This document shows positions 1-9,103 of a stretch of 64,000 nucleotides of DNA, piece after piece (within the stretch, counting starts at the first letter, position 1; each line of letters starts with the position of its first letter). The position numbers were made by a program, and so were the translations under genes. The notes under the pieces are model-generated. The model was not told the DNA's origin and made no database searches. It saw nothing but the letters and a program-made list of their open reading frames with translations. The DNA is from Clostridium estertheticum subsp. estertheticum (GTDB lineage Bacteria; Bacillota; Clostridia; Clostridiales; Clostridiaceae): assembly GCF_001877035.1 (NCBI RefSeq), contig NZ_CP015756.1, positions 2,657,001-2,721,000 of the forward strand, written 5' to 3'.

Positions 1-389
1 ATAATCAAAGAAATTATTTTTCTAGAATATATTTTTTCTTTATAAAACATATATGCTAATATAGTGACAATGGATGGATATATGTAGAAAATCATACTTG
101 CCATTCCAATGCCTATATAATTATATGACATGTATAAACTAGAAGTTGTAAGTGTAAATCCAAATACACCAATAACTAATATTAAAATGGACTGTTTTTT
201 AGTCAATTTCATAGATATACCCTTTGTTTTCAAGTAATAGAAAAGCATAATTGCTGCAAACAAAAACCTAAGGAACAATGTACTGTATGCATTTGCTCCT
301 CCTTTGTATGACAATTTCGCAAGTATTGGCATAATACCAAAAGCACTAGCTGATAAAATAATGTATAGAATTCCTTTTGTTTTCTCCAT
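1..389 (-). CDS. EamA/DMT-family transporter, N-terminal part (runs off left edge)
   Basis: Only the first 129 or so codons are in the window. Reading from the ATG at 389, the protein begins MEKTKGILYIILSASAFGIM and continues as alternating hydrophobic helices and short charged loops. It includes LRFLFAAIMLFYY and a stretch ending GMASMIFYIYPSIV. This is the usual opening of a ten-helix drug/metabolite (EamA) permease. The ATG has a GGAGGG ribosome site at 395-400. Substrate cannot be inferred. The gene is separated from the nitroreductase by a hairpin near 500, so it is probably a separate transcription unit. Confidence 0.8.
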   Translation of the reverse strand, partial: MEKTKGILYIILSASAFGIMPILAKLSYKGGANAYSTLFLRFLFAAIMLFYYLKTKGISMKLTKKQSILILVIGVFGFTLTTSSLYMSYNYIGIGMASMIFYIYPSIVTILAYMFYKEKIYSRKIISLI

Positions 390-497
390 AGTATCCCTCC
401 TTGTTTTAACATATACAAAACGAAACTAAATAACAATCGTATAACTATTAAAATTGTACCATTTTTATGTTATTATTTCATCAATTAACTAAAATAA

Positions 498-528
498 GAC
501 CCCATGATAACAAAAACATCATAGGGTC
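498..528 (-). terminator. Hairpin downstream of nitroreductase gene
   Basis: An 11-base arm GACCCCATGAT (498-508) faces ATCATAGGGTC (518-528) with one C/A mismatch and a 9-nt A-rich loop. On the minus strand it lies just after the nitroreductase stop and is followed by TTATTTTAG, a weak T-tract. It is likely a Rho-independent terminator. Confidence 0.6.
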
Positions 529-542
529 CTAGAATAAATTAT

Positions 543-1085
543 CTATTTAGTATATGCATTATCCCAAGTGTTTGAAAATACAAATTCTTTTACATCTTTT
601 TTATCATAATGTTCTTTACTCTCTGCAATTTCTCCAATTGGGGTTATAGCAACTACCTTATAATTTTGTGGAATTGACAATGCTTTTTTGATAATATCCT
701 CATCAATTGCAGCAATCCAACAAGTTCCATACCCCTCATTAGTAGCAGATAAAACAAAATGCTCCATAGCTATAGCACTATCTACTAAATAATACTCTTT
801 ATTTTCTACTTCTCCCGAAGCATTTGGATCCGCAACTACAACTGCTGTCATTGGTGCATCAATTATTGACTGAGCTGCTGAATTATCATTATTCATTATA
901 GCTTTTGAAATTTGATTAAGTTCCTGCTTTTCATCAACTAATATAAATTTATAAGATGTTTTATTCTTCCATGAAGGTGACATCATAGCCGCATTAATCA
1001 TTCTAGCCAATTTTTCTGCATTTACTGGGGTACTTTTAAATTTCTTAATACTTTTTCTATTTTCAACTACATCATAAAATTCCAT
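543..1085 (-). CDS. Nitroreductase-family FMN oxidoreductase
   Basis: A 180-residue protein of normal single-domain nitroreductase length. Family features visible are the N-terminal MEFYDVVENRKSIKKFK segment, MMSPSWKN, the helix DSAIAMEHFVLSATNEGYGT with CWIAA, and the C-terminal VVAITPIGEIAES. These proteins bind FMN and reduce nitro groups, quinones or flavins with NAD(P)H; the physiological substrate here is unknown. The start at 1085 is chosen because AAAGGAGTG lies just upstream. An upstream in-frame extension of 36 codons is rejected because it runs toward murJ without family similarity. It ends the long minus-strand run and probably has no role in polysaccharide synthesis. Confidence 0.85.
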   Translation of the reverse strand: MEFYDVVENRKSIKKFKSTPVNAEKLARMINAAMMSPSWKNKTSYKFILVDEKQELNQISKAIMNNDNSAAQSIIDAPMTAVVVADPNASGEVENKEYYLVDSAIAMEHFVLSATNEGYGTCWIAAIDEDIIKKALSIPQNYKVVAITPIGEIAESKEHYDKKDVKEFVFSNTWDNAYTK

Positions 1086-1137
1086 ATAACACACTCCTTT
1101 AAATTTAGTATGTGCAATAATTGAATAAACAATGTAA

Positions 1138-2691
1138 TTATTTTTTCGAAATTTTGCTTTTAAATATATTCCATACATACATAGTTTCTTCAATTTTAAA
1201 AAGGTATGTCAAAACAAAATATAATATACTTCCTATAGCTGCACATACAAATAAAATTGTTAAATTCAAAACAAATCCTGACACTAAATTAATTATAAAT
1301 ATTTTTTTCATGAAATATATTATCACGCCCATAATAATAGAAGCTATAGATATTTTTCCCACGGTTTTAGCCATAGAACTAAACTGTATTCCTGGAAATT
1401 TCTTATTCATCTTAAGAAACAACATTAAAGTAATAGCTACCGATGATATTGATGATGATAATGCTAGTCCCGGTACTAACAGATGCCTATACAAAACAGC
1501 ACTTAAAACAACATTTATTACCACACCTACTACACTATATATCATCGGTGTCTTAGTATCTTTAGCTGAGTAAAATGCCCTATTTAATACGTCACGTACT
1601 CCATAAGCTACCATAGTTGGAGAATATAATACTAATGCCTCTGAAACCAATTTCATGCTACTTATTGTGAATTTTCCTCTTAAATATAGTACACTAATTA
1701 AAGGTTCTCTTAATATTACTATTGCAAGTGCAGCAGGTATCATTACTAGATTTATGATGTTAATTGATTTAACCAAGGATTTTTTATATTCCTCATGATT
1801 ATTTTGAACAATGAATGTAGAGAGTATTGGGTATATTATCATAGATACTGCCACAGCAAAAACTTCATAAGTGAGTAAAGTCACCTTATTTGCGCAATCA
1901 AGAATTGACGCTGCTCCCTCATATAAACCTATTGCAAATGATCTATTAATGAATAAATTGAATTGCATTGTTGCAGTACTTATTATTATAGGAATCATTA
2001 ATATAAACATTTTTCTTAAATCTTTATCCTTAAAATCAACTTCTAATTTATACCTATATCCCAATTTCCTAAATTTGGGTACATTAATTATGAATTGTAT
2101 AAAGAATGCTAAAACTGTTGTTATTGCAAATCCAGTAAGTCCAAATTTATCTACAAATAAGCTTAAATAGATTATATATATTAAATTTGCTGCAGCCGCC
2201 ATGGCCGATGGAATAGAAAATTCCTTATGAGCTTGCAGAGCGCCCGCAACCACACCTTGAAGAGTTAAAAATAAAACTGATAAAAACATTATTCTAAGTA
2301 TTTTCACGGTTTGTTTAAATAACATTGGATCATTAGACAAGTTATTAGCAAAATAATACACTATATAATACGAAAATAATATCCCAATCCCAGTTATTAT
2401 TACAGTAGCTAACATTGAAGTGTTAGTTACATTATTTACAAAGCTATTTCTTTCCCTTGTATCTTTTGTCTCAATATATTCTGTAAGCACAGGTATTATT
2501 GTAGTACTAAGTCCATATCCTAGACTAGTAAAAAGATATACTATTCCAAAACACCATACATATATATCTGATGAATGAGAAGTCCCAAATTTAGCAAATA
2601 CTAAACTATCTCTTACTATACCTAATATTTTCCCAACAATTACAAATAACATTACAATCATTGAACTCTTTAAAACCTTATTTTCTTTCAT
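1138..2691 (-). CDS. murJ: MurJ/MviN-family lipid-linked oligosaccharide flippase
   Basis: A 517-residue polytopic membrane protein with about 14 hydrophobic segments. The N-terminus MLFVIVGKILGIVRDSLVFA and the following SLGYGLSTTIIPVLTEY are characteristic of MurJ/MviN, the lipid II flippase of the MOP superfamily. The chosen start (2691) has GGAGTG six bases upstream; an in-frame ATG at 2703 lacks a ribosome site. It is the last gene of the polysaccharide locus, which also encodes a Wzx-type flippase. It may therefore be a specialised paralogue for a second lipid-linked intermediate rather than the housekeeping MurJ; that is an inference. Confidence 0.85.
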   Translation of the reverse strand: MKENKVLKSSMIVMLFVIVGKILGIVRDSLVFAKFGTSHSSDIYVWCFGIVYLFTSLGYGLSTTIIPVLTEYIETKDTRERNSFVNNVTNTSMLATVIITGIGILFSYYIVYYFANNLSNDPMLFKQTVKILRIMFLSVLFLTLQGVVAGALQAHKEFSIPSAMAAAANLIYIIYLSLFVDKFGLTGFAITTVLAFFIQFIINVPKFRKLGYRYKLEVDFKDKDLRKMFILMIPIIISTATMQFNLFINRSFAIGLYEGAASILDCANKVTLLTYEVFAVAVSMIIYPILSTFIVQNNHEEYKKSLVKSINIINLVMIPAALAIVILREPLISVLYLRGKFTISSMKLVSEALVLYSPTMVAYGVRDVLNRAFYSAKDTKTPMIYSVVGVVINVVLSAVLYRHLLVPGLALSSSISSVAITLMLFLKMNKKFPGIQFSSMAKTVGKISIASIIMGVIIYFMKKIFIINLVSGFVLNLTILFVCAAIGSILYFVLTYLFKIEETMYVWNIFKSKISKK

Positions 2692-2745
2692 GATACACTC
2701 CATATTTTTGTGAATTTAAGAATTATTATCAACTTCACTGTTAGA

Positions 2746-3843
2746 TCATTTTTTTAATATATTTTTATAAATTTCATAATATTTTTCCCAGAAATTTTCT
2801 ATAGTGAAATCATTAATAACGATATCATGTAAATTTTCTCCTTTTACATTTGAATTACACTTATCTAAATATGCCTCTCTCATAGCCATGTAAATATAAA
2901 GATTATCCTTATCTTTTATTTTATATCCACTATTGTCATCCAATATACACTCTAGGTCTCCAACTCGCGTATAAATTAATGGCTTCTTTACAATTCCTGA
3001 TTCTAATACTGTAAGTGGCGGTGCTCCACCCTCACTTAAAGAAGCTAGAATACTAACATTAGATGCATTTATGTAGTCTAAAGGATTAAAAACGTTTCCT
3101 ACCATAATAACTTCATTTTCTAATTTTAATTCCTTTACTAAATTTTTCAGTTCTAAGTCTAACTCTCCACCACCAACTAATAATAATTTCACATCATGAA
3201 ATTCGAGAATTAATTTTTTAAATGCTAAAATAACTTCTTTATGGTTTTTTATTGGATGCAATCTTGCTACCATAACATATATAAATACATTATCTTTTAT
3301 TTTCAAACTATTCCTTATATCTTTTGCAGGTATCCCAATGATACAACTTTTTATATCTATACCATTGTTTACAACTGAAATTTTACCTTCCATTTTTTTA
3401 TCTACAAGTAAAGACTTCAAGTTATTTGATACACAAATATAATTTTTAAAACTCTTTAATCCACTAGTACTTAGAGGCGTAAATATAAAATATTTTAGCT
3501 TATTGTTAAGAAAATCATATCTAAAATCGCTATGAACTACTGCTACCGTTGGCACATTTAATTTGCTTTTTAAAATTAAATGTAATAGGAAAGGTTTGGC
3601 TCCATGAAAATTAACTATACTTATTGAATTTTGATTTATAAAGTTCACAAGCTCCATATTATAAAGCTTCTTACTAAAAAGTTTATAACTAAGACCCAAT
3701 TCCTTAGCTTTAATATATAATGGCCCTTCTCCAAGACAAGCAATTATATTTTCAAATTTTTCATTTGATTTATCACATATATTTAATACATGTTTTCCAC
3801 CACCACCATTGTCATTACCAGATATAATATGTAATACTTTAAT
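2746..3843 (-). CDS. GT4-family glycosyltransferase, apparent ATT start
   Basis: Full length is 365 residues if translation starts at ATT 3843. The codons between 3843 and the first in-frame NTG codon (TTG, 3699) encode a classic GT-B N-terminus, IKVLHIISGNDNGGGGKHVL, so they must be translated. A perfect GGGAGGGG lies at 3849-3856, five bases before the ATT, and the frame is closed by TAA a few codons upstream. The C-terminal half has VARLHPIKNH and the donor-binding EGGAPPLTVLE segment of GT4 retaining enzymes. Donor and acceptor sugars are unknown. It lies between tagA/wecG and murJ in the locus. Confidence 0.8.
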   Translation of the reverse strand: MKVLHIISGNDNGGGGKHVLNICDKSNEKFENIIACLGEGPLYIKAKELGLSYKLFSKKLYNMELVNFINQNSISIVNFHGAKPFLLHLILKSKLNVPTVAVVHSDFRYDFLNNKLKYFIFTPLSTSGLKSFKNYICVSNNLKSLLVDKKMEGKISVVNNGIDIKSCIIGIPAKDIRNSLKIKDNVFIYVMVARLHPIKNHKEVILAFKKLILEFHDVKLLLVGGGELDLELKNLVKELKLENEVIMVGNVFNPLDYINASNVSILASLSEGGAPPLTVLESGIVKKPLIYTRVGDLECILDDNSGYKIKDKDNLYIYMAMREAYLDKCNSNVKGENLHDIVINDFTIENFWEKYYEIYKNILKK

Positions 3844-3879
3844 GTTTACCCCTCCCTTTATTTATCTAAAAAACAGTAT

Positions 3880-4599
3880 TTACTCCTGTTTGTTTTTATA
3901 TTTTATTACCATTATAATAAATTTTGGTATAGATGATAACCGCTTAATTCTAAATGGCTCTTTTATCACTCTATATAACCATTCCATTCCTAAGTTTATC
4001 ATCCATTTAGGTGCGCGTTTAACCTTGCCTGCAATATTATCAAAACTTCCCCCAACTCCCATAAATATTTTGCAAGGAAGCCTGTCCATGTACTTTGTTA
4101 TAAATAATTCCTGCCTTGGACATCCCATTGCAACAAATAATACTTTAGGTTTTACGGCTTCTATTTCTTTTAATATATTTTCACAATTATCTAATTCAAA
4201 ATATCCATCATGGCTACCAAGTATATTAAGCTTTTGATATTTAGTTCGTAAATTTATATTACACATATCAACTGTTTCTTTTGTTGATCCTAAGAGATAT
4301 ATTCCTTCATTATCTTTTTCACATTTTTTCACTATATTATCCATAACTTCTATACCTGCAATTTTTTCTTTGACAGGCTTTCCTACAATTTTCGAACAAA
4401 TAACTGTTCCAATCCCATCTGGAATAATAATTGAATTTCCACTTGTAAAATTATGGAGCAAAACAGTATTTTCAAGTCCACTAAGGAGAACTTCTGGGTT
4501 TCCTGAAATAATATGTACTTTTTCAAAATTATCTATAGACTCAAATAAAGCTCCCATATTATCATTAAAAATTTTATATTGTAAAATTTTCGTTATCAT
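3880..4599 (-). CDS. WecG/TagA/CpsF-family glycosyltransferase
   Basis: A 239-residue GT26-family protein. It shows the PDGIG motif, VAMGCPRQELF, the GVGGSFDNIAGKVKRAP segment and the C-terminal GMEWLYRVIKEPFRIKR that typify TagA/WecG. Known members transfer ManNAc (or ManNAcA) from the UDP-sugar to undecaprenyl-PP-GlcNAc. A UDP-GlcNAc 2-epimerase gene about 3.4 kb upstream in the same run could supply the UDP-ManNAc. The start at 4599 has GGAGGA in front; the four-codon longer version beginning MEEF would place the ribosome site inside the gene. Probably the second step on the lipid carrier. Confidence 0.88.
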   Translation of the reverse strand: MITKILQYKIFNDNMGALFESIDNFEKVHIISGNPEVLLSGLENTVLLHNFTSGNSIIIPDGIGTVICSKIVGKPVKEKIAGIEVMDNIVKKCEKDNEGIYLLGSTKETVDMCNINLRTKYQKLNILGSHDGYFELDNCENILKEIEAVKPKVLFVAMGCPRQELFITKYMDRLPCKIFMGVGGSFDNIAGKVKRAPKWMINLGMEWLYRVIKEPFRIKRLSSIPKFIIMVIKYKNKQE

Positions 4600-4671
4600 A
4601 AATTCCTCCAAACAACCTACCTCTAGCAGATTCGATATTAGTTTAATTTAGTAACTCACTAATGTGAGTTA

Positions 4672-5328
4672 CTAAAAAGCACCATCTTTCTTAAATACAG
4701 ACACCACTGTTAATAAGATTATTTTTATATCTAATATAACTGAAAAGTCCTTAATATAATTAAGATCATAAGCAACCGTTTTTCCGAGTTCTATTTCACC
4801 TCTTCCACTAATTTGTGCAAGTCCAGTTATTCCTGGCAAAACTAGAAGTCTTTGATGATAGCTTTCTGGATAATACTTAACTACTTCTGGTATTTCAGGC
4901 CTAGGTCCTACAAGACTCATGTTGCCAAATAAAACATTAAAAAGTTGAGGAATCTCATCTAAACTACTGCGTCTTAAAAAATTACCCACCTTAGTTACCC
5001 TACTGTCTGACCTACTTTGAAATACAAAATTTTCAAGATCCTCTGGATTAATCTCAAGTTTTCTTTTACTCTCAGCTTGAACTATCATGGTTCTAAATTT
5101 ATAAATAGTAAAGTTTTCACCATCTTTCCCAACCCTAATTTGCCTAAATATAGTTCCACCTTTTGAGTCTATTTTAATAGCAATAATGATAATTAAATAT
5201 ATAGGTGATAATATAATTATCCCTATTAAAGATAATATAATGTCCATTAATCTCTTAAGTGCGAATTGAAATTTTTTATTCTCAATTTGTGTTTTCTTAT
5301 CTATAGTTATCATTTTACTTTTATTCAC
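4672..5328 (-). CDS. Initiating sugar-phosphate transferase (polyprenyl phosphoglycosyltransferase)
   Basis: A 218-residue monotopic phosphoglycosyltransferase. An N-terminal membrane helix (about residues 28-52, KRLMDIILSLIGIIILSP) is followed by the catalytic core with IYKFRTM, SLDEIPQLFNVLFGNMSLVG, GPRPE and LPGITGLAQISGRG. The family transfers a sugar-1-phosphate from a UDP-sugar to undecaprenyl phosphate and starts repeat-unit assembly. It lacks the long N-terminal transmembrane region of WbaP, so it is a minimal PglC-like or short WcaJ form. GTG at 5328 is the likely start, preceded by an AGGTAGGGG ribosome site. Sugar specificity cannot be read from sequence. Confidence 0.9.
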   Translation of the reverse strand: MNKSKMITIDKKTQIENKKFQFALKRLMDIILSLIGIIILSPIYLIIIIAIKIDSKGGTIFRQIRVGKDGENFTIYKFRTMIVQAESKRKLEINPEDLENFVFQSRSDSRVTKVGNFLRRSSLDEIPQLFNVLFGNMSLVGPRPEIPEVVKYYPESYHQRLLVLPGITGLAQISGRGEIELGKTVAYDLNYIKDFSVILDIKIILLTVVSVFKKDGAF

Positions 5329-5398
5329 TTTATACCCCTACCTTCTCATGAATATTTATATATTTTTCATTTATAATTTCCTTAATAATTCATATATT

Positions 5399-6643
5399 TT
5401 AATTAATTTCTGATGAATTTAATAGACTTTCAGCTGTAGCTATTAAAAACCAAAAATATGTTGTAGCCATAGGTACAAAAAATAAATTGTCTGATATATT
5501 CATAAAGAAAAATGCAATCATTGATGCAAATGCTCCCATATAAAAAGCTTTTATAAATTTATCATTAGTTATAGTAAAGAGTTTTTTCACTCTAATAAGC
5601 GATGTCACTAAAACTGCTAAAAAAGATACTATTCCTATTATACCCAATTCACTCTCAACCTTCAAATAAGAATTATGAGCAGGATATCTTTTGTAAGCAT
5701 TATAACTTAAACCCTTATATTTACTAACATATTCATTATATCTACTAATGAAGTTACCATTTCCAACGCCTAAAATCGGATGATCTTTAATCATCATTAA
5801 TGCCGTTTTCCACAATTTAATTCTAGATTCATTTTCCGCTGTATTTTGTAAATCTCTTACTCTGTCAAGGACCGATGGCATAAATAAAGTAAAAATCCCT
5901 ATACCACCAAAAGCTATAATTAATTTATAACTGTAAATCACACATAATACTACTGCACCTATACAAACTCCTACTTGCGCATTCCTAGAATAAGTCATTA
6001 TTATATTTACAAATAATAAAACTGATATTATCCCATACATACCCTTATTTTTTTTGTTTTTCTCATAAATAGTAAGCATTACCACTGGAAATATAATTAA
6101 AATAAGAAAGGCCGCGTAGGCATTAGGATTAAACATTGTCGCTGCAATTTTAACCACAGTATATCCTGGATAATGAACTACAAACTTTTTATCTAATCCT
6201 ATTGTTGTGAAATGTTGGATTATACCAAAAATGCTCAATAGCACCGCAGTAAATATATAACATTTCAATAAATTCTTCACTAATTTTTTAGTGTTAAACT
6301 CATACTTAATTACGAAAAATATAAATACATAAGCTAAAAATCTTGCACTTTCTTTTAATGCTAATGTTTTTTCTAATGCATACAATGTGGACAATAACAT
6401 TATTCCAAGTAATATTAATATACATATACTTAAAGTACTACTAAATAAATCTCTAATACCATAAATAAATCTTTCACGCGTAGTCTTCTCAATAATTAAT
6501 TTTATAAGATACACAAATATAACTATTCCTAATAAGATATCTGACACAGGTATTCCTTTAAAATTTGTTCCTTCCTGAATCAAAGGCATTATTACTATAT
6601 ACACACACATTAAAAAATATAAAATACTATACTTGTTTTTCAT
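5399..6643 (-). CDS. O-antigen ligase/polymerase-family membrane protein (first of two)
   Basis: A 414-residue protein with roughly eleven hydrophobic segments. The large extracytoplasmic loop contains GVGNGNF and YPAHNSYLKVESELGIIG, matching the Wzy/WaaL (O-antigen ligase, PF04932-type) signature with the conserved His. Members either polymerise repeat units or ligate finished glycan to an acceptor. The locus encodes a second protein of this type (10466-11941), so one may polymerise and the other ligate or attach. GAGGTG precedes the ATG. It is separated from the upstream glycosyltransferase gene by a 12-bp inverted repeat. Confidence 0.85.
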   Translation of the reverse strand: MKNKYSILYFLMCVYIVIMPLIQEGTNFKGIPVSDILLGIVIFVYLIKLIIEKTTRERFIYGIRDLFSSTLSICILILLGIMLLSTLYALEKTLALKESARFLAYVFIFFVIKYEFNTKKLVKNLLKCYIFTAVLLSIFGIIQHFTTIGLDKKFVVHYPGYTVVKIAATMFNPNAYAAFLILIIFPVVMLTIYEKNKKNKGMYGIISVLLFVNIIMTYSRNAQVGVCIGAVVLCVIYSYKLIIAFGGIGIFTLFMPSVLDRVRDLQNTAENESRIKLWKTALMMIKDHPILGVGNGNFISRYNEYVSKYKGLSYNAYKRYPAHNSYLKVESELGIIGIVSFLAVLVTSLIRVKKLFTITNDKFIKAFYMGAFASMIAFFFMNISDNLFFVPMATTYFWFLIATAESLLNSSEIN

Positions 6644-6688
6644 TTTTTACACCTCTTTATACAATAATAATATCATTTTTACATAATC

Positions 6689-6732
6689 AGTCCCTCACTT
6701 TCAAAGAGACTTCAATTTGTAAGTGAGGGACT
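6689..6732 (-). terminator. Perfect 12-bp inverted repeat between glycosyltransferase and Wzy-like genes
   Basis: AGTCCCTCACTT (6689-6700) and AAGTGAGGGACT (6721-6732) are perfect complements around a 20-nt loop. It sits right after the stop of the 6750-7967 gene. The minus-strand sequence after it is only mildly T-rich (GATTATGTAAAAATG), so it may be a partial terminator or mRNA processing/stability hairpin within the operon. Confidence 0.6.
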
Positions 6733-6749
6733 ATAACTTATTATGATTT

Positions 6750-7967
6750 TTATAAATTCATCAATATTTTTTCAAGTTTTCTTGTTATATTTTCTCTGGC
6801 ATAATTCTCCATAACATAAGCTCTACCATTTTGACCTAATTCATTTCTAAGTTCTATATCATTATATAACTTTAACACCGCTTCTGCAATTTCTTTTGAA
6901 TTTTCAGGTTCCACAACTATTCCTGCATTTGCATTATTTATTAGCTTTGCAGCTTCTCCCTGTACAGGCAGAATAATTGGTATCTCTGAGGCCAATGTTT
7001 CAAACATTTTTGAAGGTAGTGCACCTTTAAACAGTTCTAATTTCTTTAAAGGAATTATTGCGGCGTCCATAGATGATACTATTTTAGGCATATTAGTTTT
7101 TGGCTGAAGAGGTAAAAATGTAACATTTGTTAATTCTTTTTCTTTAACCAAATTTATAAGATCCTGTTTTTCTGGACCATCACCAACAAAAACAAATTGA
7201 ATGTTTTCTTCATCTTTTACTATCTCCGCCGCATTTATTATAACTTCAAGTCCTTGTGCAATACCATGAATACCAGCATAACATAATGCAAACTTATTTT
7301 CTATTCCAATTTCACGCCTAAAGTCTTCATCCCTGTTTTCTTTCTTAAATAACTCTGTATCTACTCCATTAGTTAAAAGGTGTATTTTATTTTTATCGAA
7401 GCCTCTATTAACTATGTCATCAACTATTCCTTGTGTTTGACATGTAACAGCTGCAGCCCTTCTATAACAGAATTCTTCTAGCCATACAGACATTTTTATA
7501 AACAATTTATTATGAAGCACACCTAATTTTATAGCTGATTCTGGCCATAAGTCAGATATGTTAAAAATAAATTTAGCTCCCTTAAGCTTAGCTAATACGA
7601 ACCCTGAAAATCCAAGGAAGAGTGGTGGAGATTCCGTTATTATTACATCCTGTTTATCTATATGTTTAGCGCCACTAAGTACTGATGAAAAAGTAAAAGA
7701 TAGATAATTTCTTAACCTTTTAGTAAATTGCTTAGATTTTGTAGCATAAATACTAGTTCTAACTATCTTTATACCCTCGATTTCCTCCATAACAACTCCA
7801 CGTCCTTTGTACTCATCAAAGATTTCTCCCCTAGGGTAGTTAGGTAGAGCTGTTAATATTGTAACTTCATGACCAAATTCTTTTAATTTTTTAGCAAACT
7901 CAAAAATTCTATTTTGAGGCGCCCCCACTTCTGGAGGACAATATTGTGTTAAAAATAAAATACGCAT
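6750..7967 (-). CDS. GT4-family glycosyltransferase, WbuB-like
   Basis: A 405-residue GT-B enzyme. The N-terminus LFLTQYCPPEVGAPQNRIFE, then NISDLWPESAIKLG, CYAGIHGIAQGLEV and the C-terminal KMFETLASEIPIILPVQGEA match the WbuB-like GT4 group, which adds amino sugars such as FucNAc in O-antigen loci. Here the exact sugar is unknown. GAGGTG precedes the ATG at 7967, and the gene follows the wecB epimerase gene by only 12 bases, so the two are almost certainly co-transcribed and perhaps translationally coupled. Confidence 0.85.
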   Translation of the reverse strand: MRILFLTQYCPPEVGAPQNRIFEFAKKLKEFGHEVTILTALPNYPRGEIFDEYKGRGVVMEEIEGIKIVRTSIYATKSKQFTKRLRNYLSFTFSSVLSGAKHIDKQDVIITESPPLFLGFSGFVLAKLKGAKFIFNISDLWPESAIKLGVLHNKLFIKMSVWLEEFCYRRAAAVTCQTQGIVDDIVNRGFDKNKIHLLTNGVDTELFKKENRDEDFRREIGIENKFALCYAGIHGIAQGLEVIINAAEIVKDEENIQFVFVGDGPEKQDLINLVKEKELTNVTFLPLQPKTNMPKIVSSMDAAIIPLKKLELFKGALPSKMFETLASEIPIILPVQGEAAKLINNANAGIVVEPENSKEIAEAVLKLYNDIELRNELGQNGRAYVMENYARENITRKLEKILMNL

Positions 7968-7979
7968 TTTCCACCTCTA

Positions 7980-9032
7980 TTATTTGTTTATGATTTCTAA
8001 AATTTTCTCTGCAGCGTGACCATCACCAAAAATATTTTGTTGAACTTTACTTGGTGTAAAATTGATTATACCATCTAATATCTTAGCTTTATTAGTTCCA
8101 ACAACAATATTCCAACCATTTTGGACTGTTTCTACCCATTCTGTTTCATCTCTCATAGTAATGCAAGGCTTATTCATGAAGAAAGCTTCCTTTTGAACTC
8201 CACCACTATCTGTAATAATCTTTCTACAGTGCATTTCTAAACTTATCATATCTAAGTACCCAACTGGATCTATTATCTTTATATTTTTGTTAAATGATAA
8301 ATTATAATCGTCCATATACTTTTTAGTCCTTGGATGTAATGGTAATATTACTTGCTGACCACTTTCATTTAATGCTTCAATTATATTTCTTAACCTATTT
8401 ATATCATTGGTATTTTCTGCTCTATGAATAGTCGCTAATATAAATTCTTCCTGTTTTAAGTTCAGCTCTTTCATAATCTTTGATTTTTCTTTTGAAAGTT
8501 TTGAAAAATTAAGTGTTGCATCATACATTACATCTCCTACATTATAAACACCGCTAGTAACTCCTTCGTTACTAAGGTTTTCAATAGCTGAAGCCGTAGG
8601 TACAAATAAATATTTTGATATATGGTCTGTTAAAATTCTATTTTGCTCTTCTGGCATAGTCATATTAAAACTTCTAAGTCCCGCTTCTATATGAGCTACC
8701 GGAATAAGTAATTTACTTGCACAAAGTGCACCAGCTAAAGTTGAGTTCGTATCCCCATAAACCAAAACCATATCTGGTTTTTCCTTTTCATAAAGTTCTT
8801 CAAGTTCTATTAACATATTTCCTGTTTGCTTGCCATGTCCACCTGAACCTACTCCTAAATTATAATCTGGTTTAGGTATATTAAGTTCTTCAAAAAAGAT
8901 TTTCGACATATTTTCATCATAATGTTGGCCTGTATGCACTAAAATTTCCTCATGCTCTTTTCTGATGATATTAGATACTGCAGCTGCTTTTATAAACTGT
9001 GGTCTTGCTCCTACTACTGTTAATATTTTCAT
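7980..9032 (-). CDS. wecB: UDP-N-acetylglucosamine 2-epimerase (non-hydrolysing)
   Basis: A 350-residue enzyme interconverting UDP-GlcNAc and UDP-ManNAc in the cytosol. Diagnostic segments are VVGARPQFIKAAAV, HTGQHYDENMS, VYGDTNSTLAGAL, HIEAGLRSF, PEEQNRILTDH, HRAENT, PLHPRTKK and ITDSGGVQKEA. These cover the substrate- and UDP-binding residues of WecB/MnaA. Start 9032 is preceded by AGGAGT; the ATG five codons earlier overlaps that site. Its product UDP-ManNAc is the expected donor for the TagA/WecG-type enzyme downstream. It is distinct from the hydrolysing epimerase at 26860-28008. Confidence 0.93.
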   Translation of the reverse strand: MKILTVVGARPQFIKAAAVSNIIRKEHEEILVHTGQHYDENMSKIFFEELNIPKPDYNLGVGSGGHGKQTGNMLIELEELYEKEKPDMVLVYGDTNSTLAGALCASKLLIPVAHIEAGLRSFNMTMPEEQNRILTDHISKYLFVPTASAIENLSNEGVTSGVYNVGDVMYDATLNFSKLSKEKSKIMKELNLKQEEFILATIHRAENTNDINRLRNIIEALNESGQQVILPLHPRTKKYMDDYNLSFNKNIKIIDPVGYLDMISLEMHCRKIITDSGGVQKEAFFMNKPCITMRDETEWVETVQNGWNIVVGTNKAKILDGIINFTPSKVQQNIFGDGHAAEKILEIINK

Positions 9033-9103
9033 ATATACTCCTAACATTCATCAAAGTTTTTCTTTGATAAAATCAGGATTTACACTTCCTTCCACAACGT
9101 TTT

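Noticed and set aside
230-436. Small minus-strand ORF
   Set aside because: It overlaps the EamA transporter gene in another frame, and the transporter frame has family similarity and a ribosome site.
2746-3699. Shorter glycosyltransferase starting at TTG 3699
   Set aside because: It would lack the conserved GT-B N-terminal strand and loop, which are encoded in frame just upstream behind a perfect ribosome site.
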